A stretch of DNA of 64,000 nucleotides, from the NCBI GenBank assembly GCA_902789415.1, contig CADAOD010000004.1, forward strand, positions 1-64,000, in the 5' to 3' direction. This DNA comes from an uncultured Prevotellaceae bacterium (GTDB taxonomy: Bacteria; Bacteroidota; Bacteroidia; Bacteroidales; Bacteroidaceae). The translations under genes and the position numbers were made by a program. This document shows, piece by piece, positions 22,565 through 32,970 of the stretch; the stretch's first letter is position 1; each line of letters starts with the position of its first letter. The notes below the pieces were generated by a model. It saw only the letters and a list, made by a program, of their open reading frames with translations. It did not search any database and had not been told where the DNA came from.

Positions 22565-24064
22565 ATGGAGCAAAAGTTTGAATTGATCGCCAAAACGTTT
22601 ATGGGACTGGAACCTGTACTGGCGAAAGAGCTGACCCAAATGGGAGCTAACGATGTTGAAATCGGTAGACGAATGGTTTCGTTTACGGGTGATAAGGAAA
22701 TGATGTATCGTGCCAACTTTCAGTTGCACACGGCTATCAGAATTCTGAAGCCAATACGCCATTTTAAAGCTAAGAGCGCAGACGATGTGTACGAAGAGAT
22801 CAAGAAGATTGACTGGACTGAATATCTGGGTACCGACAAGACCTTCACGGTCGACTCGGTTGTCTTCTCTGAAGAATTCCGCCACTCTAAGTTTGTTTCG
22901 TATAAGGTAAAGGATGCGATTGTTGACCAATTCCGTGAGAAAACGGGTAAGCGTCCTAACATCTCGGTGGCCAACCCCGATGTACGCCTGAACATGCATA
23001 TTGCTGAAGATAAGTGTACGCTGAGTCTTGACTCGAGCGGCGAGAGCTTGCACCGTCGTGGTTATCGCCAGGAGAGTGTAGAGGCACCGCTGAACGAGGT
23101 GCTGGCTGCAGGTATGATTCTGCTGAGCGGCTGGCAGGCCGATACTGATTTTATCGACCCTATGTGTGGTAGCGGTACCCTGCTGATTGAGGCTGCCCTG
23201 ATAGCCAAGAACATGGCACCTGGCTTGTTCCGTAAGGAGTTTGCTTTTGAGAAGTGGCCCGACTTTGATGCCGACCTGTTTGATGAGATTTACAACGACG
23301 AGAGTCAGGAGCGCGAGTTTAAGCACAAGTTGTATGGCTACGATATCGACATGAAGGCCGTGAATACTGCCCGCATGAATGTGAAGGCAGCAGGACTGAG
23401 TGATATCATCACCATTGAGCAGCAGGACTTTAAGGACTTTACACAGCCTGCCAACAAGAGTATCATCATATCGAACCCACCTTACGGCGAGCGTATCTCG
23501 ACGCCCGACCTGTTGGGTACCTACCGCATGATTGGTGAGCGCCTGAAGCACCAGTTCAAGGGCAACGATGCCTGGATACTGAGCTATCGCGAGGAGTGCT
23601 TCGACCAGATTGGATTGAAGCCCAGCATCAAGATTCCGCTTTACAACGGTAGTCTGGAGTGCGAGTTCCGCAAGTACCAGATGTTTGATGGTAAGCTGAA
23701 GGACTTCCGCTCGGAGGGTGGCGTAGTGAAGACCGAAGAGGAGAAGCGCCAGATGGCCGAGAAGCACCGCTTTAAGAAGGAGCGCGAGTTTAAAAAGCGC
23801 CTGGAAGAGAAAGAGGAGAACGAGGAGGCCGATATTCTGAACTTTACTTTCCACAAGCACGACCTTGGTAGAAACCGCGGCGGACATGAGAGCTTTGACC
23901 GCAGTGGTAAGGACCGCAAAGAGCGCAAGGAGTTTAGCAAAGGCGACCGCAAGGAGTTTGGTAAGGGCAAGGACCGTAAGGACTTTAAGCGTGGCGGCAA
24001 GCGCGACTTTAGCAAAGGCAAGGACTTTGGAAAGAAAAAGAGATTTGATGATGATGAAGATTAA
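22565..24064 (+). CDS. THUMP-domain class I RNA methyltransferase (RlmL N-domain type)
   Basis: 499 residues. A ferredoxin-like/THUMP region (~1-165, FELIAKTFMGLEPVLAKEL) precedes a Rossmann methyltransferase with the SAM loop DPMCGSGTLLIEAA and the catalytic motif IISNPPYGER, as in 23S rRNA m2G2445 methyltransferases. The tail of ~95 residues (about 400-499) is low-complexity and rich in Lys, Arg, Asp and Gly (RKEFGKGKDRKDFKRGGKRD), absent from the core family and probably RNA-binding. The next gene overlaps its 3' end by 11 nt. Confidence 0.9.
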   Translation: MEQKFELIAKTFMGLEPVLAKELTQMGANDVEIGRRMVSFTGDKEMMYRANFQLHTAIRILKPIRHFKAKSADDVYEEIKKIDWTEYLGTDKTFTVDSVVFSEEFRHSKFVSYKVKDAIVDQFREKTGKRPNISVANPDVRLNMHIAEDKCTLSLDSSGESLHRRGYRQESVEAPLNEVLAAGMILLSGWQADTDFIDPMCGSGTLLIEAALIAKNMAPGLFRKEFAFEKWPDFDADLFDEIYNDESQEREFKHKLYGYDIDMKAVNTARMNVKAAGLSDIITIEQQDFKDFTQPANKSIIISNPPYGERISTPDLLGTYRMIGERLKHQFKGNDAWILSYREECFDQIGLKPSIKIPLYNGSLECEFRKYQMFDGKLKDFRSEGGVVKTEEEKRQMAEKHRFKKEREFKKRLEEKEENEEADILNFTFHKHDLGRNRGGHESFDRSGKDRKERKEFSKGDRKEFGKGKDRKDFKRGGKRDFSKGKDFGKKKRFDDDED

Positions 24065-26207
24065 ACTGATGGTGGCCGCACTGGCCATGATGATGACTGC
24101 CACAACCATGAGCGCTCAGGATAAGAAACTGTTTACACTCGAAGACCTGAACTTCGGCGGTACGAATTATGCCAACCTGCGACCACAGAGCATGTGGCTG
24201 ACATGGTGGGGCGAGCAGCTGATACAGACTGATGTAGAGGCTTGCTACACCATCAACACCAAGACAGGTAAGAAAACACAGTTGTTTACACTCGACGATA
24301 TCAACCGTTGGGCAGGTAGCAATGACGATACTTACGTGCGCCACCTGATGAACGCCACCTTTCCCTACCCCAACAAGCCTATCGTGAAGTTGGGTAACCG
24401 CAAGGCGGTGATTCTGTTGGATTTTAAGGCCAAGCAGATCGTCTGGCAGGACAGTGTGTCTGGCCATCAGGCTTACGACTGGAACGCCACCTCGCGCGCC
24501 ACAGCCTATGTGGAGAACCACCAGCTGTACGTGGTGGATGGTGCCGGTAAGAAGCACCAGTTGAGCACAGATGGCAGCAGAGAGATTGTGTACGGTCAGA
24601 GTGTGCATCGCAATGAGTTCGGTATCGACAAAGGTACCTTCTGGAGCCCTGATGGTAGCAAGTTAGCTTTCTATCGCATGGACCAAAGCATGGTGACCGA
24701 CTATCCACAGGTAGATATCTTTCCACGTAACGCCAGTTACGAGCCCGACAAGTACCCTATGGCTGGTATGACCAGTCACAAGGTAACCGTGGGTGTGTTC
24801 GACGTGAAGAGTGGTAAGACCGTGTACTTGCAGGCTGGTGACCCTACCGACCGCTATTTTACCAACATCAGTTGGGCACCTGATGCCAAGACAGTGTATA
24901 TGCTGGAGCTGAACCGCAAGCAGAACGACTGTCGTCTGGTATCGTACGATGCCACTACTGGTGCCAAGATTGCCGAGTTGTATCGTGAGACATCAGATAA
25001 ATATGTAGAGCCTCAGCACCCCATCGAGTTCCTGCCTTGGGATGCACAGAAGTTTGTGATGCAGAGTCAGAAGGATGGCTACAACCACCTATACCTATTT
25101 GATAAGAGCGGTAAGCAGCTGAAGCAGATTACCAACGGCAAATGGGTAGTGATGGAGGTTTTGGGCTACAACCTGAAGGACAAATCGGTGATTATCGCCT
25201 CGAACGAGTTGAACCCCATGCAGCGTAACCTCTGGGCTGTAAACATCAGCACAGGCAAGCGCACCCTGCTGGATAACGGCAAGGGCGTGCATCGTGGTGA
25301 GTTGTCGGCCTCAGGCGCCCTGTTGTTCAACAAATACCAGGAGCCAACAGTGCCCAACGCTATTGAGCTGACCAGCACCCACAAGGCTGCACCTATCACC
25401 CTGCTGAAAGCAGCCGACCCCTGGGCTGCCTACCAACAGCCTATCTACGAGAACGGTAGCATCAAGGCCGCTGACGGCACCACCGATTTATATTATAGAA
25501 TGGTGAAGCCTCACGATTTCGACCCCAACAAGAAATATCCTACTGTGGTTTACGTGTATGGCGGACCTCACGCCCACAACGTAGATGCCTCATGGCACTG
25601 GGCCAGCAGATCGTGGGAGACCTACATGGCACAGAAGGGTTACATCTGCTTTATCATCGACAACCGTGGCTCGGAGAATCGCGGACGCGACTTTGAGCAG
25701 GCTACCTGGCACCAGTTAGGTCAGGTAGAGATGCTGGACCAGATGAAGGGTGTGGAGTTCCTGAAGCAGCAGCCCTACGTGGATATGAACCGACTGGGTG
25801 TACACGGTTGGAGCTTTGGTGGCTTTATGACCATCAGTCTGATGACCAACTACCCCGATGTGTTTAAGGTAGGTGTGGCTGGCGGACCCGTTATCGACTG
25901 GAAATGGTACGAGGTGATGTATGGCGAGCGCTATATGGGCACCCCACAGGACAACCCTGAGGGTTATGCCAAGTGCAGTCTGATTAACAAGGCCCAGAAC
26001 CTGAAGGGCAAGCTGCAGATTATCACGGGTTACAACGATAATACCGTGGTACCGCAGCACTGCTTGAGTTTCCTGGATGCCTGCATCAAGGCCGGCACAC
26101 AGCCCGACTTCTTTGCCTATCCCGGCGAGGAGCACAACATGCGTGGACATGCCTCGGTACATCTGCACGAGCGCATCACACAATACTTTGAAGACTATTT
26201 GAAATAA
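24054..26207 (+). CDS. S9B dipeptidyl-peptidase IV-type serine peptidase
   Basis: 717 residues. Three consecutive ATGs (24048, 24051, 24054) precede a signal peptide ([22 protein letters not shown]), so the protein is secreted to the periplasm. An N-terminal beta-propeller (~60-480) is followed by an alpha/beta-hydrolase domain with nucleophile S587 in GWSFGGF, Asp in YNDNTVV and His in [14 protein letters not shown] enzymes remove Xaa-Pro dipeptides and are common in Bacteroidales that use peptides. The start codons lie inside the 3' end of the methyltransferase gene, so the two are coupled. It is 5 nt upstream of purD. Confidence 0.9.
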   Translation: MKIKLMVAALAMMMTATTMSAQDKKLFTLEDLNFGGTNYANLRPQSMWLTWWGEQLIQTDVEACYTINTKTGKKTQLFTLDDINRWAGSNDDTYVRHLMNATFPYPNKPIVKLGNRKAVILLDFKAKQIVWQDSVSGHQAYDWNATSRATAYVENHQLYVVDGAGKKHQLSTDGSREIVYGQSVHRNEFGIDKGTFWSPDGSKLAFYRMDQSMVTDYPQVDIFPRNASYEPDKYPMAGMTSHKVTVGVFDVKSGKTVYLQAGDPTDRYFTNISWAPDAKTVYMLELNRKQNDCRLVSYDATTGAKIAELYRETSDKYVEPQHPIEFLPWDAQKFVMQSQKDGYNHLYLFDKSGKQLKQITNGKWVVMEVLGYNLKDKSVIIASNELNPMQRNLWAVNISTGKRTLLDNGKGVHRGELSASGALLFNKYQEPTVPNAIELTSTHKAAPITLLKAADPWAAYQQPIYENGSIKAADGTTDLYYRMVKPHDFDPNKKYPTVVYVYGGPHAHNVDASWHWASRSWETYMAQKGYICFIIDNRGSENRGRDFEQATWHQLGQVEMLDQMKGVEFLKQQPYVDMNRLGVHGWSFGGFMTISLMTNYPDVFKVGVAGGPVIDWKWYEVMYGERYMGTPQDNPEGYAKCSLINKAQNLKGKLQIITGYNDNTVVPQHCLSFLDACIKAGTQPDFFAYPGEEHNMRGHASVHLHERITQYFEDYLK

Positions 26208-26212
26208 ACAAT

Positions 26213-27499
26213 ATGAAAATCTTACTGTTAGGAAGCGGCGGACGTGAGCACGCCTTAGCTTGGAAAATTGCTCAGAGTGATAAATGCGAAAAGCTATACA
26301 TTGCCCCAGGTAATGCCGGCACAAGCAACTGCGGAGAAAATGTAAATATGAAAGCCGATGACTTTGAGGCTATCAAGCAGTTTGTAGTTGAAAGGGGCAT
26401 CCAGATGGTAGTGGTAGGTCCTGAGGATCCATTGGTAAAGGGTATCTACGACGACCTGAAGGCCGATGAGCGTACCAAGAACGTACCAGTTATCGGACCA
26501 TCAAAGGCAGGTGCCGTGCTCGAAGGCTCGAAGGATTTTGCCAAAGCCTTTATGGAACGCCATAACATTCCCACAGCCCGCTATCAGACCTTTGATGGCG
26601 AACACCTGGAAGAGGGACTGAAGTTCCTGGAGACTCTCGAGGCTCCCTATGTGCTGAAGGCCGATGGCTTGTGCGCTGGTAAGGGCGTGCTGATTCTGCC
26701 TACACTCGACGAGGCTAAGAAAGAGCTGAAGGAGATGCTGGGCGGTATGTTCGGCAACGCATCGAGTCGTGTAGTGATCGAGGAGTTCATGAGCGGTATC
26801 GAGTGCTCGGTATTCGTACTGACTGATGGCAAGAACTACAAGATTCTGCCCGAGGCAAAGGACTACAAGCGCATTGGCGAGCACGATACTGGTTTGAACA
26901 CAGGCGGTATGGGTAGCGTTACCCCCGTGCCTTTTGCCACCAAGGAGTGGATGCAGAAGGTAGAGGACCGTATTATCCGTCCAACCGTTGAGGGTCTGGC
27001 TGCTGATGGTATCGACTACAAGGGCTTTATCTTCTTCGGACTCATCAACCGCACTAACACCCCAAGCAAGGAGGCTGAGCCATACGTGATTGAGTATAAC
27101 TGCCGTATGGGCGACCCAGAGACTGAGAGCGTGATGCTGCGCCTGAAGAGCGACTTGGTTGACCTGTTGGAGGGTGTGGCCGAGGGTAATCTCGACCAGC
27201 GTGCCATCGCCTTTGATGAGCGTGCAGCTGTTTGCGTGATGCTGGTATCGGGTGGTTATCCACAGGCCTACAAGAAAGGCTACCCCATCACAGGCATCGA
27301 TAACGTAGAGAGTAGCATCGTATTCCACGCAGGTACAGCCCTGAAGGATGGCGAGGTAATGACCAATGGCGGACGCGTGATTGCCGTATCATCGTATGGC
27401 AAGGACAAGGCCGAGGCCCTGCAGAAGTCGTTCGAAGAGGCACAGAAGATACAGTTTACCGACAAGTATTTCCGTCGTGACATCGGAGCCGACTTGTAG
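26213..27499 (+). CDS. purD: phosphoribosylamine-glycine ligase
   Basis: 428 residues, normal length. It makes glycinamide ribonucleotide from phosphoribosylamine, glycine and ATP in purine synthesis. Recognisable: N-terminal [18 protein letters not shown], the ATP-grasp lid [12 protein letters not shown], and the metal-site [10 protein letters not shown]. No other pur gene is adjacent. Its TAG stop (27497-27499) abuts a 7-bp array. Confidence 0.97.
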   Translation: MKILLLGSGGREHALAWKIAQSDKCEKLYIAPGNAGTSNCGENVNMKADDFEAIKQFVVERGIQMVVVGPEDPLVKGIYDDLKADERTKNVPVIGPSKAGAVLEGSKDFAKAFMERHNIPTARYQTFDGEHLEEGLKFLETLEAPYVLKADGLCAGKGVLILPTLDEAKKELKEMLGGMFGNASSRVVIEEFMSGIECSVFVLTDGKNYKILPEAKDYKRIGEHDTGLNTGGMGSVTPVPFATKEWMQKVEDRIIRPTVEGLAADGIDYKGFIFFGLINRTNTPSKEAEPYVIEYNCRMGDPETESVMLRLKSDLVDLLEGVAEGNLDQRAIAFDERAAVCVMLVSGGYPQAYKKGYPITGIDNVESSIVFHAGTALKDGEVMTNGGRVIAVSSYGKDKAEALQKSFEEAQKIQFTDKYFRRDIGADL

Positions 27500-27525
27500 T
27501 GAATAGTGAAAAGTGAATAGTGAAA
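27498..27525. repeat. 7-bp tandem array after purD
   Basis: Four near-perfect units: AGTGAAT, AGTGAAA, AGTGAAT, AGTGAAA. It spans from the purD stop codon to the start codon of the next gene, and its last unit supplies that gene's GTG. Confidence 0.85.
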
Positions 27526-28449
27526 AGATTTCAGAATAAAATAGCTGAGAGCCGACGCACGTTGCCGATTACCATCCTGTATGGTGTCGGCATCTGGCTT
27601 TTGGCGGGGTTGGTACATCAGGGTTGGTGGTTCCAGTTTGTGTGTTTCTTTACATCGGTGTTTGCCATGATTCACCTGAACAATATCAACCTGCTGATAC
27701 GTGTCTACAGTCGCTCGGTTTCGGTATTTTATATTCTGTTGGCTTGCTCGGCTACATGGATGTTTGCCTCCATACAAGGTACGGTACAGGTACTCAGCAT
27801 GGCAGCGGGACTATTGCTGCTGTGCTCGTGCTATCAGGACCAGAAGAGCTCAGGGCGCACGTTCTACCTATATATGCTCATCAGCATTGTGAGTCTGTTG
27901 GAGCCGCACTTCCTGCTGTTTGTACCCATCTTCCTGTTGCTGATGGCTACCACCATCTACTCGCTTAGCTGGCGCACCTTTTTTGCAGCACTCTTAGGAT
28001 TGATAACACCCTATTGGTTATTTACCGGTTGGCAACTGTACACCTACAGATATCAGCCTGAGATGGCCATCGACTATCTGAAGCGCTTTACCGACATGCA
28101 GTGGGCTGCCGACTATTCAGTGGTTACCACCCAGCAGTGGGCATACTTAGCGTTACTGATGGTGCTGTTTGTGGTGGGTGCCATCCACTTCTGGATGACC
28201 AGCTATATGGATAAGATACGTGTGCGCCAGATATACAACAGTTTGATGATGCTGACCATCTACACCCTGGTGCTGATGGCCTTACAGCCACAGAAGTACG
28301 ATACGTTTATAGGTATGCTGACCATTGTGGTATCGCCTATCGTAGCCCACTTCTTTACGCTGACACGAACACGACTGAGCAACCTGTTTTTTATCGCTAC
28401 CATGATAGCTATCCTGGTATTAACCGGCATGAACCTATGGATTTTATAA
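27520..28449 (+). CDS. polytopic membrane protein (DUF6427-like)
   Basis: 309 residues with about eight to nine hydrophobic helices. The frame opens with GTG at 27520, after an in-frame stop; the first ATG lies ~45 codons later, inside a helix, so GTG is the likely start. A basic N-terminus (MKRFQNKIAESRR) precedes the first helix. No catalytic motif is evident. The DUF6427 name is by general resemblance to hydrophobic Bacteroidota proteins and is uncertain. Its last codons overlap the next gene by 13 nt. Confidence 0.6.
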   Translation: MKRFQNKIAESRRTLPITILYGVGIWLLAGLVHQGWWFQFVCFFTSVFAMIHLNNINLLIRVYSRSVSVFYILLACSATWMFASIQGTVQVLSMAAGLLLLCSCYQDQKSSGRTFYLYMLISIVSLLEPHFLLFVPIFLLLMATTIYSLSWRTFFAALLGLITPYWLFTGWQLYTYRYQPEMAIDYLKRFTDMQWAADYSVVTTQQWAYLALLMVLFVVGAIHFWMTSYMDKIRVRQIYNSLMMLTIYTLVLMALQPQKYDTFIGMLTIVVSPIVAHFFTLTRTRLSNLFFIATMIAILVLTGMNLWIL

Positions 28450-28889
28450 TTAGTTTCCTGACACAATACGGCTATTGGGGTATGTTACTGGCAGCTTTCC
28501 TGGCTGGCAGCTTTTTCCCTTTCTCGAGCGAGGCTGTGATGGTGGGACTGATGGCTACTGGTCTTGACCCTTGGACACTGATGATATATGGTACAGTGGG
28601 CAACGTGTTAGGCAGTGTGTTTAACTACGGTGTGGGACGCATGGGTAAGATAGAGTGGATAGAGAAATACCTGCATGTAAAGAAAGAGGACCTGGACAAG
28701 GCTCACCGCTTTCTGGCAGGACGCGGTGCATGGATGGGCTTTTTTGCCTTTCTGCCCGTGTTAGGCAGTGCTATCACCATCGCCTTAGGACTGATGCGAT
28801 CTAACATCATCATCACGTTCATCGCCATCACCATCGGCAAACTATTCCGTTATATTATCTTAATTTACGGAGCTGGCTTGTTTATATAG
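28437..28889 (+). CDS. YqaA/DedA-like VTT-domain membrane protein
   Basis: 150 residues with four to five helices. The pattern FAGSFFPFSSE-like (LAGSFFPFSSEAVM), the loop GNVLGSVFNYGVGRMG, and the pattern near 95-115 (GRGAWMGFFAFLPVLGS) are typical of the short YqaA branch of the VTT/DedA family, thought to act as lipid scramblases or in membrane homeostasis. It overlaps the upstream gene by 13 nt and is the last of the operon that starts at the methyltransferase. Confidence 0.82.
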   Translation: MDFIISFLTQYGYWGMLLAAFLAGSFFPFSSEAVMVGLMATGLDPWTLMIYGTVGNVLGSVFNYGVGRMGKIEWIEKYLHVKKEDLDKAHRFLAGRGAWMGFFAFLPVLGSAITIALGLMRSNIIITFIAITIGKLFRYIILIYGAGLFI

Positions 28890-28909
28890 ACAATTTTTGT
28901 GTAACTTTG
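28877..28909 (+). promoter_or_regulatory. promoter of the DUF2723 operon
   Basis: CTTG (28877-28880), 21-nt spacer, TAACTTTG (28902-28909). The leader would be about 36-40 nt. The -33 box overlaps the last codons of the VTT gene. Confidence 0.65.
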
Positions 28910-28952
28910 CACCACTATAAGTGTGTTTTAACATTAAAAGGTTTTTATCATA

Positions 28953-31900
28953 ATGAAACAATTTAGATTAGTAGACAACACGTTGGGCTGGCTGACATTC
29001 CTGATTGCCGCCTTTGTGTACTGTTCTACCATCGAGCCGACAGCCTCGTTCTGGGACTGTCCAGAATTTATTACTACCGGTTATAAACTGGAGATTGGTC
29101 ACCCACCTGGGGCACCTTTCTTTATGCTGACAGCCAATTTGTTCTCGCACTTTGCCAGCGATGCCACACAGGTGGCCCGCATGGTAAACACTATGAGTGC
29201 CCTGCTGTCGGCTACGTGTATCCTGTTCCTATTCTGGACCATCACACACCTGACACGCCGCTTGTTGATTAGCAACTGGGACGAGTTGACCATGCCTAAG
29301 ATGATTGCCATCGAGGCATCGGGACTGGTAGGTGCTTTGATCTACACCTTCAGCGATACTTTCTGGTTCTCGGCTGTAGAGGGTGAGGTTTACGCCTACT
29401 CATCGGCCTTTACCGCTGTGGTATTCTGGTTGATACTGAAATGGGAGGATCAGGCCGACGAGCCTCATAGTGACCGTTGGCTGATTCTGATTATGTATAT
29501 GACTGGTCTTTCGATTGGCGTACACCTGCTGAACCTGCTGTGTGTGCCTGCCATCGTACTGGTATATTACTACCGCAGATTCCCCGATGCCAACCTGAAG
29601 GGTTCGCTCATCGCACTGGCTGTATCGGTAGTTATCCTGGCAGCTGTGCTGTATGGCGTAGTGCCTGGTATCATCACAGTTGGTGGCTGGTTTGAGCTGT
29701 TCTTTGTGAACACCCTCGGCATGCCATTCAACACAGGTGAGATTATCTACATCATCCTGTTGGTATCGTGTGTGATCTGGGCTGTTTACGAGACCCAGAC
29801 ACAGAAGCACTCGCTCACTATCCAGAACTTAGCCTTTATCGCTTCGGTAGGTATGCTGGGTGTTCCCTTCTACGGTTGGGGCTGGTCGGCATTCCTGATT
29901 GGTGTGGTAGTACTGGTAGTGCTGTGGTTCCTGCTGAAGTACACCCGTGAAAAAGAGCTGCTCATCACTGCCCGCATGAAGAACACCATGCTGCTGTGCA
30001 TGCTGATGCTGATGATTGGTTACTCGAGCTACGCGCTCATCGTGATCCGCTCGTCGGCTAACCCACCAATGGACCAGAACTCACCTGAGGATATCTTTAC
30101 GCTGGGTGATTACCTGGGACGTGAGCAGTACGGTCAGCGTCCTCTGTTCTACGGACCAGCCTACACCTCGCAGGTAGCTCTGGAGCAGGATGGCAACTAC
30201 TGCAAGCCTGTGATGAGTAAGGGTAAGCCTGTATATCAGCGTAAGGAGAAGGCTACTGCCGATGAGAAGGACTCGTACTTTGTAGTACGCACCAAGGATG
30301 AATACAAGTATGCACAGAATATGCTGTTTCCACGTATGTACGATGCCGGTCATGCTGCCGCTTACGAATCGTGGATGGGTGGCGTGGATGGCACTCAGGT
30401 ACCTTACGACCGCTGTGGCGAACAGATGATGGTAAAGGTGCCCAGTCAGTTGGAGAACATCCGTTTCTTCCTGAGCTATCAGTGCAACTTTATGTACTGG
30501 CGCTACTTTATGTGGAACTTTGCCGGACGTCAGAACGATATCCAGGGCAACGGCGAACTGGAGCATGGTAACTGGATTACCGGTTTCTCGTTTATCGATG
30601 ATGCCCGTCTGGGCGACCAGAGCATGCTGCCCACTGAGCTGAAGGAGAACAAGGGACATAACGTGTTCTACTGCATGCCATTGATACTGGGTTTGTTAGG
30701 TTTGTTCTGGCAGGCTTGGTACACCCGCAAGCGTAAGACGGTGGTGAATGGTGTAGAAAAGACCGTTGAAGAGCCTATCGGCATTCAGCAGTTCTGGGTG
30801 GTATTCTTCCTGTTCTTCATGACAGGACTGGCCATCGTGATTTATCTGAACCAGACACCAATGCAGCCACGTGAGCGCGACTATGCCTATGCAGGTTCGT
30901 TCTATGCCTTTGCCATCTGGTGTGGTATGGGTGTAGCAGCTATCATCGACTGGCTGAACCGCAAGATGAAGAAGGAGAACCTGGTAGTGGCCGCTGTGAT
31001 TAGCGTGGCCTGTCTGCTGGTACCCATCCAGATGGCCAGTCAGACTTGGGATGACCATGATCGCTCAGGTCGTTACTGCTGTCGTGACTTCGGTCAGAAC
31101 TACCTCATGACCCTGCAGGAAGAGGGTAACCCCATCATCTTTACCAATGGTGATAACGATACCTTCCCATTGTGGTACAACCAGGATACTGAGGGATTCC
31201 GTACCGACGCGCGCGTATGTAACCTTTCTTATCTGCAGACCGACTGGTATATCGACCAGATGCGTCGCCAGGCTTACGACTCTCCTTCGGTGCCTATCAC
31301 CTGGAGTCGACTGGAGTACTGTGCAGGTACCAACGAGTATGTACAGGTTGACGCTTCGCTGAAGGCTGAGGTAGAGAAGCTGTATCGTGAGAACCCAGAG
31401 GAGGCTAAGCAGAACTTTGGCGAGAAGCCATTCGAGCTGAAGAACATCCTGAAGTATTGGGTTCGCTCTAAGAATAAGGATCTGCATGTGATTCCTACAG
31501 ATACCGTATTTGTAACCATCGACAAGGAGGCCGTTCGCAAGAGTGGTATGATGATGGCTGCTGATACCATCCCCGATCAGATGGTGATCTCGCTGAAGGG
31601 TAAGAACGCCCTGTACAAGCAGGACCTGATGATGCTGGAGATGATTGCCCAGTGCAACTGGACACGTCCTATCTATGTAGCTACCACCGTTGGTTCGGAG
31701 AATTACATGAACCTGGGCGACAACTTTGTTCAGGAGGGCTTGGCCAACCGTATCACTCCATTCACCACCAACGCACCTGGTGCGAAGAACTTCGACACAG
31801 AGAAGACGTATAACAACGTGATGAACAAGTTTAAGTTTGGTGGTGTGGACAAGCCTGGTATCTATCTCGACGAGACTGTGATGCGCATGTGCTATACCCA

Positions 31901-32318
31901 TCGCCGACTGCTGTCGCTGCTGGCCATGAACCTGGTTCAGGAGGGTAAGGACAAGCAGGCTAAGGATGTATTAGCCAAGGCTGAGAAGGCACTGCCAAGC
32001 TACAATATCCCTCACGACTACCAGAGTGGTTCGCTGGATCTGGCCAAGGCTTATGCCCTGACTGGACAAACCAAGAAGGCACAGGAGATTATTGAGAACC
32101 TGTGGAAGAAGTCGGCTGAGTACATGCTGTGGTACTGCTCGCTGAGCGCTGATCGCTTTGCCATGTCGCAGCAGGAGTGCCTGGTTCACATGTATATCCT
32201 GAACCAGATACTGAACCTTGAATCGGCTGTTGACGCCAAGAAGGCCAAGGAGAAGGAGGCACAGTTCAAGGCCATCGGCAATCTGTACGAAACCAAAGGT
32301 GGCACTTACGGAGAGTAA
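28953..32318 (+). CDS. DUF2723 integral-membrane glycosyltransferase (GT117-like)
   Basis: 1121 residues. The first ~580 hold about ten to twelve transmembrane helices, with the family signature FWDCPEFITTGYKLEIGHPPG near residues 30-50 (catalytic-region acidic residues). A periplasmic domain follows, including a TPR-like end (~1010-1110). DUF2723 is related to protein O-mannosyltransferases (and human TMEM260) and would move a sugar from a lipid-phosphate donor to a protein or polymer in the periplasm; the acceptor is unknown. A polysaccharide deacetylase gene follows by 3 nt. It is probably involved in envelope glycosylation. Confidence 0.85.
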   Translation: MKQFRLVDNTLGWLTFLIAAFVYCSTIEPTASFWDCPEFITTGYKLEIGHPPGAPFFMLTANLFSHFASDATQVARMVNTMSALLSATCILFLFWTITHLTRRLLISNWDELTMPKMIAIEASGLVGALIYTFSDTFWFSAVEGEVYAYSSAFTAVVFWLILKWEDQADEPHSDRWLILIMYMTGLSIGVHLLNLLCVPAIVLVYYYRRFPDANLKGSLIALAVSVVILAAVLYGVVPGIITVGGWFELFFVNTLGMPFNTGEIIYIILLVSCVIWAVYETQTQKHSLTIQNLAFIASVGMLGVPFYGWGWSAFLIGVVVLVVLWFLLKYTREKELLITARMKNTMLLCMLMLMIGYSSYALIVIRSSANPPMDQNSPEDIFTLGDYLGREQYGQRPLFYGPAYTSQVALEQDGNYCKPVMSKGKPVYQRKEKATADEKDSYFVVRTKDEYKYAQNMLFPRMYDAGHAAAYESWMGGVDGTQVPYDRCGEQMMVKVPSQLENIRFFLSYQCNFMYWRYFMWNFAGRQNDIQGNGELEHGNWITGFSFIDDARLGDQSMLPTELKENKGHNVFYCMPLILGLLGLFWQAWYTRKRKTVVNGVEKTVEEPIGIQQFWVVFFLFFMTGLAIVIYLNQTPMQPRERDYAYAGSFYAFAIWCGMGVAAIIDWLNRKMKKENLVVAAVISVACLLVPIQMASQTWDDHDRSGRYCCRDFGQNYLMTLQEEGNPIIFTNGDNDTFPLWYNQDTEGFRTDARVCNLSYLQTDWYIDQMRRQAYDSPSVPITWSRLEYCAGTNEYVQVDASLKAEVEKLYRENPEEAKQNFGEKPFELKNILKYWVRSKNKDLHVIPTDTVFVTIDKEAVRKSGMMMAADTIPDQMVISLKGKNALYKQDLMMLEMIAQCNWTRPIYVATTVGSENYMNLGDNFVQEGLANRITPFTTNAPGAKNFDTEKTYNNVMNKFKFGGVDKPGIYLDETVMRMCYTHRRLLSLLAMNLVQEGKDKQAKDVLAKAEKALPSYNIPHDYQSGSLDLAKAYALTGQTKKAQEIIENLWKKSAEYMLWYCSLSADRFAMSQQECLVHMYILNQILNLESAVDAKKAKEKEAQFKAIGNLYETKGGTYGE

Positions 32319-32321
32319 ATT

Positions 32322-32933
32322 ATGTTTATAGAGCAACCGGCCATATATTTGCGCTGGCTCTATCCAAGAGCATACTGGCGAATGGACCGTCGAGTGAAGG
32401 CAGTGTACCTGACCTTCGACGACGGTCCTATCCCAGAGGCTACCCCATTTATTCTCGACACACTGAAGGAATTCGGCGTGCGCGCCACATTCTTTATGGT
32501 GGGCGATAACGTACGCAAATATCCGGAACTATACAAGCGTATTCTGGCCGAAGGTCATCAGGTGGGCAACCATACCCACAACCATATTGGTGGCTTGCGC
32601 CATACCATTAAGGAATACAGCTACAATGTAGAGAAGGCCAACGCCTATATACACAGTCATTATGTTCGTCCACCACATGGGTGGATGCGTATGGCACAGT
32701 ATGCCTGGCTGAGCAGAAAATACAAGATTGTGATGTGGGACCTGGTGACCCGCGACTACTCTAAATGGATGACTGCCGAAGATGTGGTTAATAATGTAAA
32801 GAGGTACGCGCGTAACGGATCTATCATCACCTTCCACGACTCGCTAAAGAGTATCGACAAACTGAAGACGGCCCTGCCTGAGTCGTTACAATGGCTGAAG
32901 GACCAAGGGTACGACTTCCGTATCTTCCCATAG
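32322..32933 (+). CDS. CE4 polysaccharide deacetylase (NodB-type)
   Basis: 203 residues with no signal peptide. The NodB motifs are present: TFDDGP (motif 1), GNHTHNH (zinc His pair, motif 2), and RPPHGWMR in place of the usual RPPYG (motif 3). Motif 4 WDLVTRDYSKW and the final LHD-like ITFHDS are also seen. Family members remove N- or O-acetyl groups from polysaccharides or peptidoglycan; the substrate is unknown. It lies 3 nt after the DUF2723 gene, so it belongs to the same operon. Confidence 0.88.
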   Translation: MFIEQPAIYLRWLYPRAYWRMDRRVKAVYLTFDDGPIPEATPFILDTLKEFGVRATFFMVGDNVRKYPELYKRILAEGHQVGNHTHNHIGGLRHTIKEYSYNVEKANAYIHSHYVRPPHGWMRMAQYAWLSRKYKIVMWDLVTRDYSKWMTAEDVVNNVKRYARNGSIITFHDSLKSIDKLKTALPESLQWLKDQGYDFRIFP

Positions 32934-32970
32934 AAAAACATTTTGCACAACTAAAAAAGGCATCAACAAT

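Noticed and set aside
22556-24109. 517-codon leftward frame over the methyltransferase gene
   Set aside because: Antisense shadow: the plus-strand gene has clear motifs (NPPYGER, SAM loop) and a promoter; the leftward frame has low-complexity Leu/Val content and no motif.
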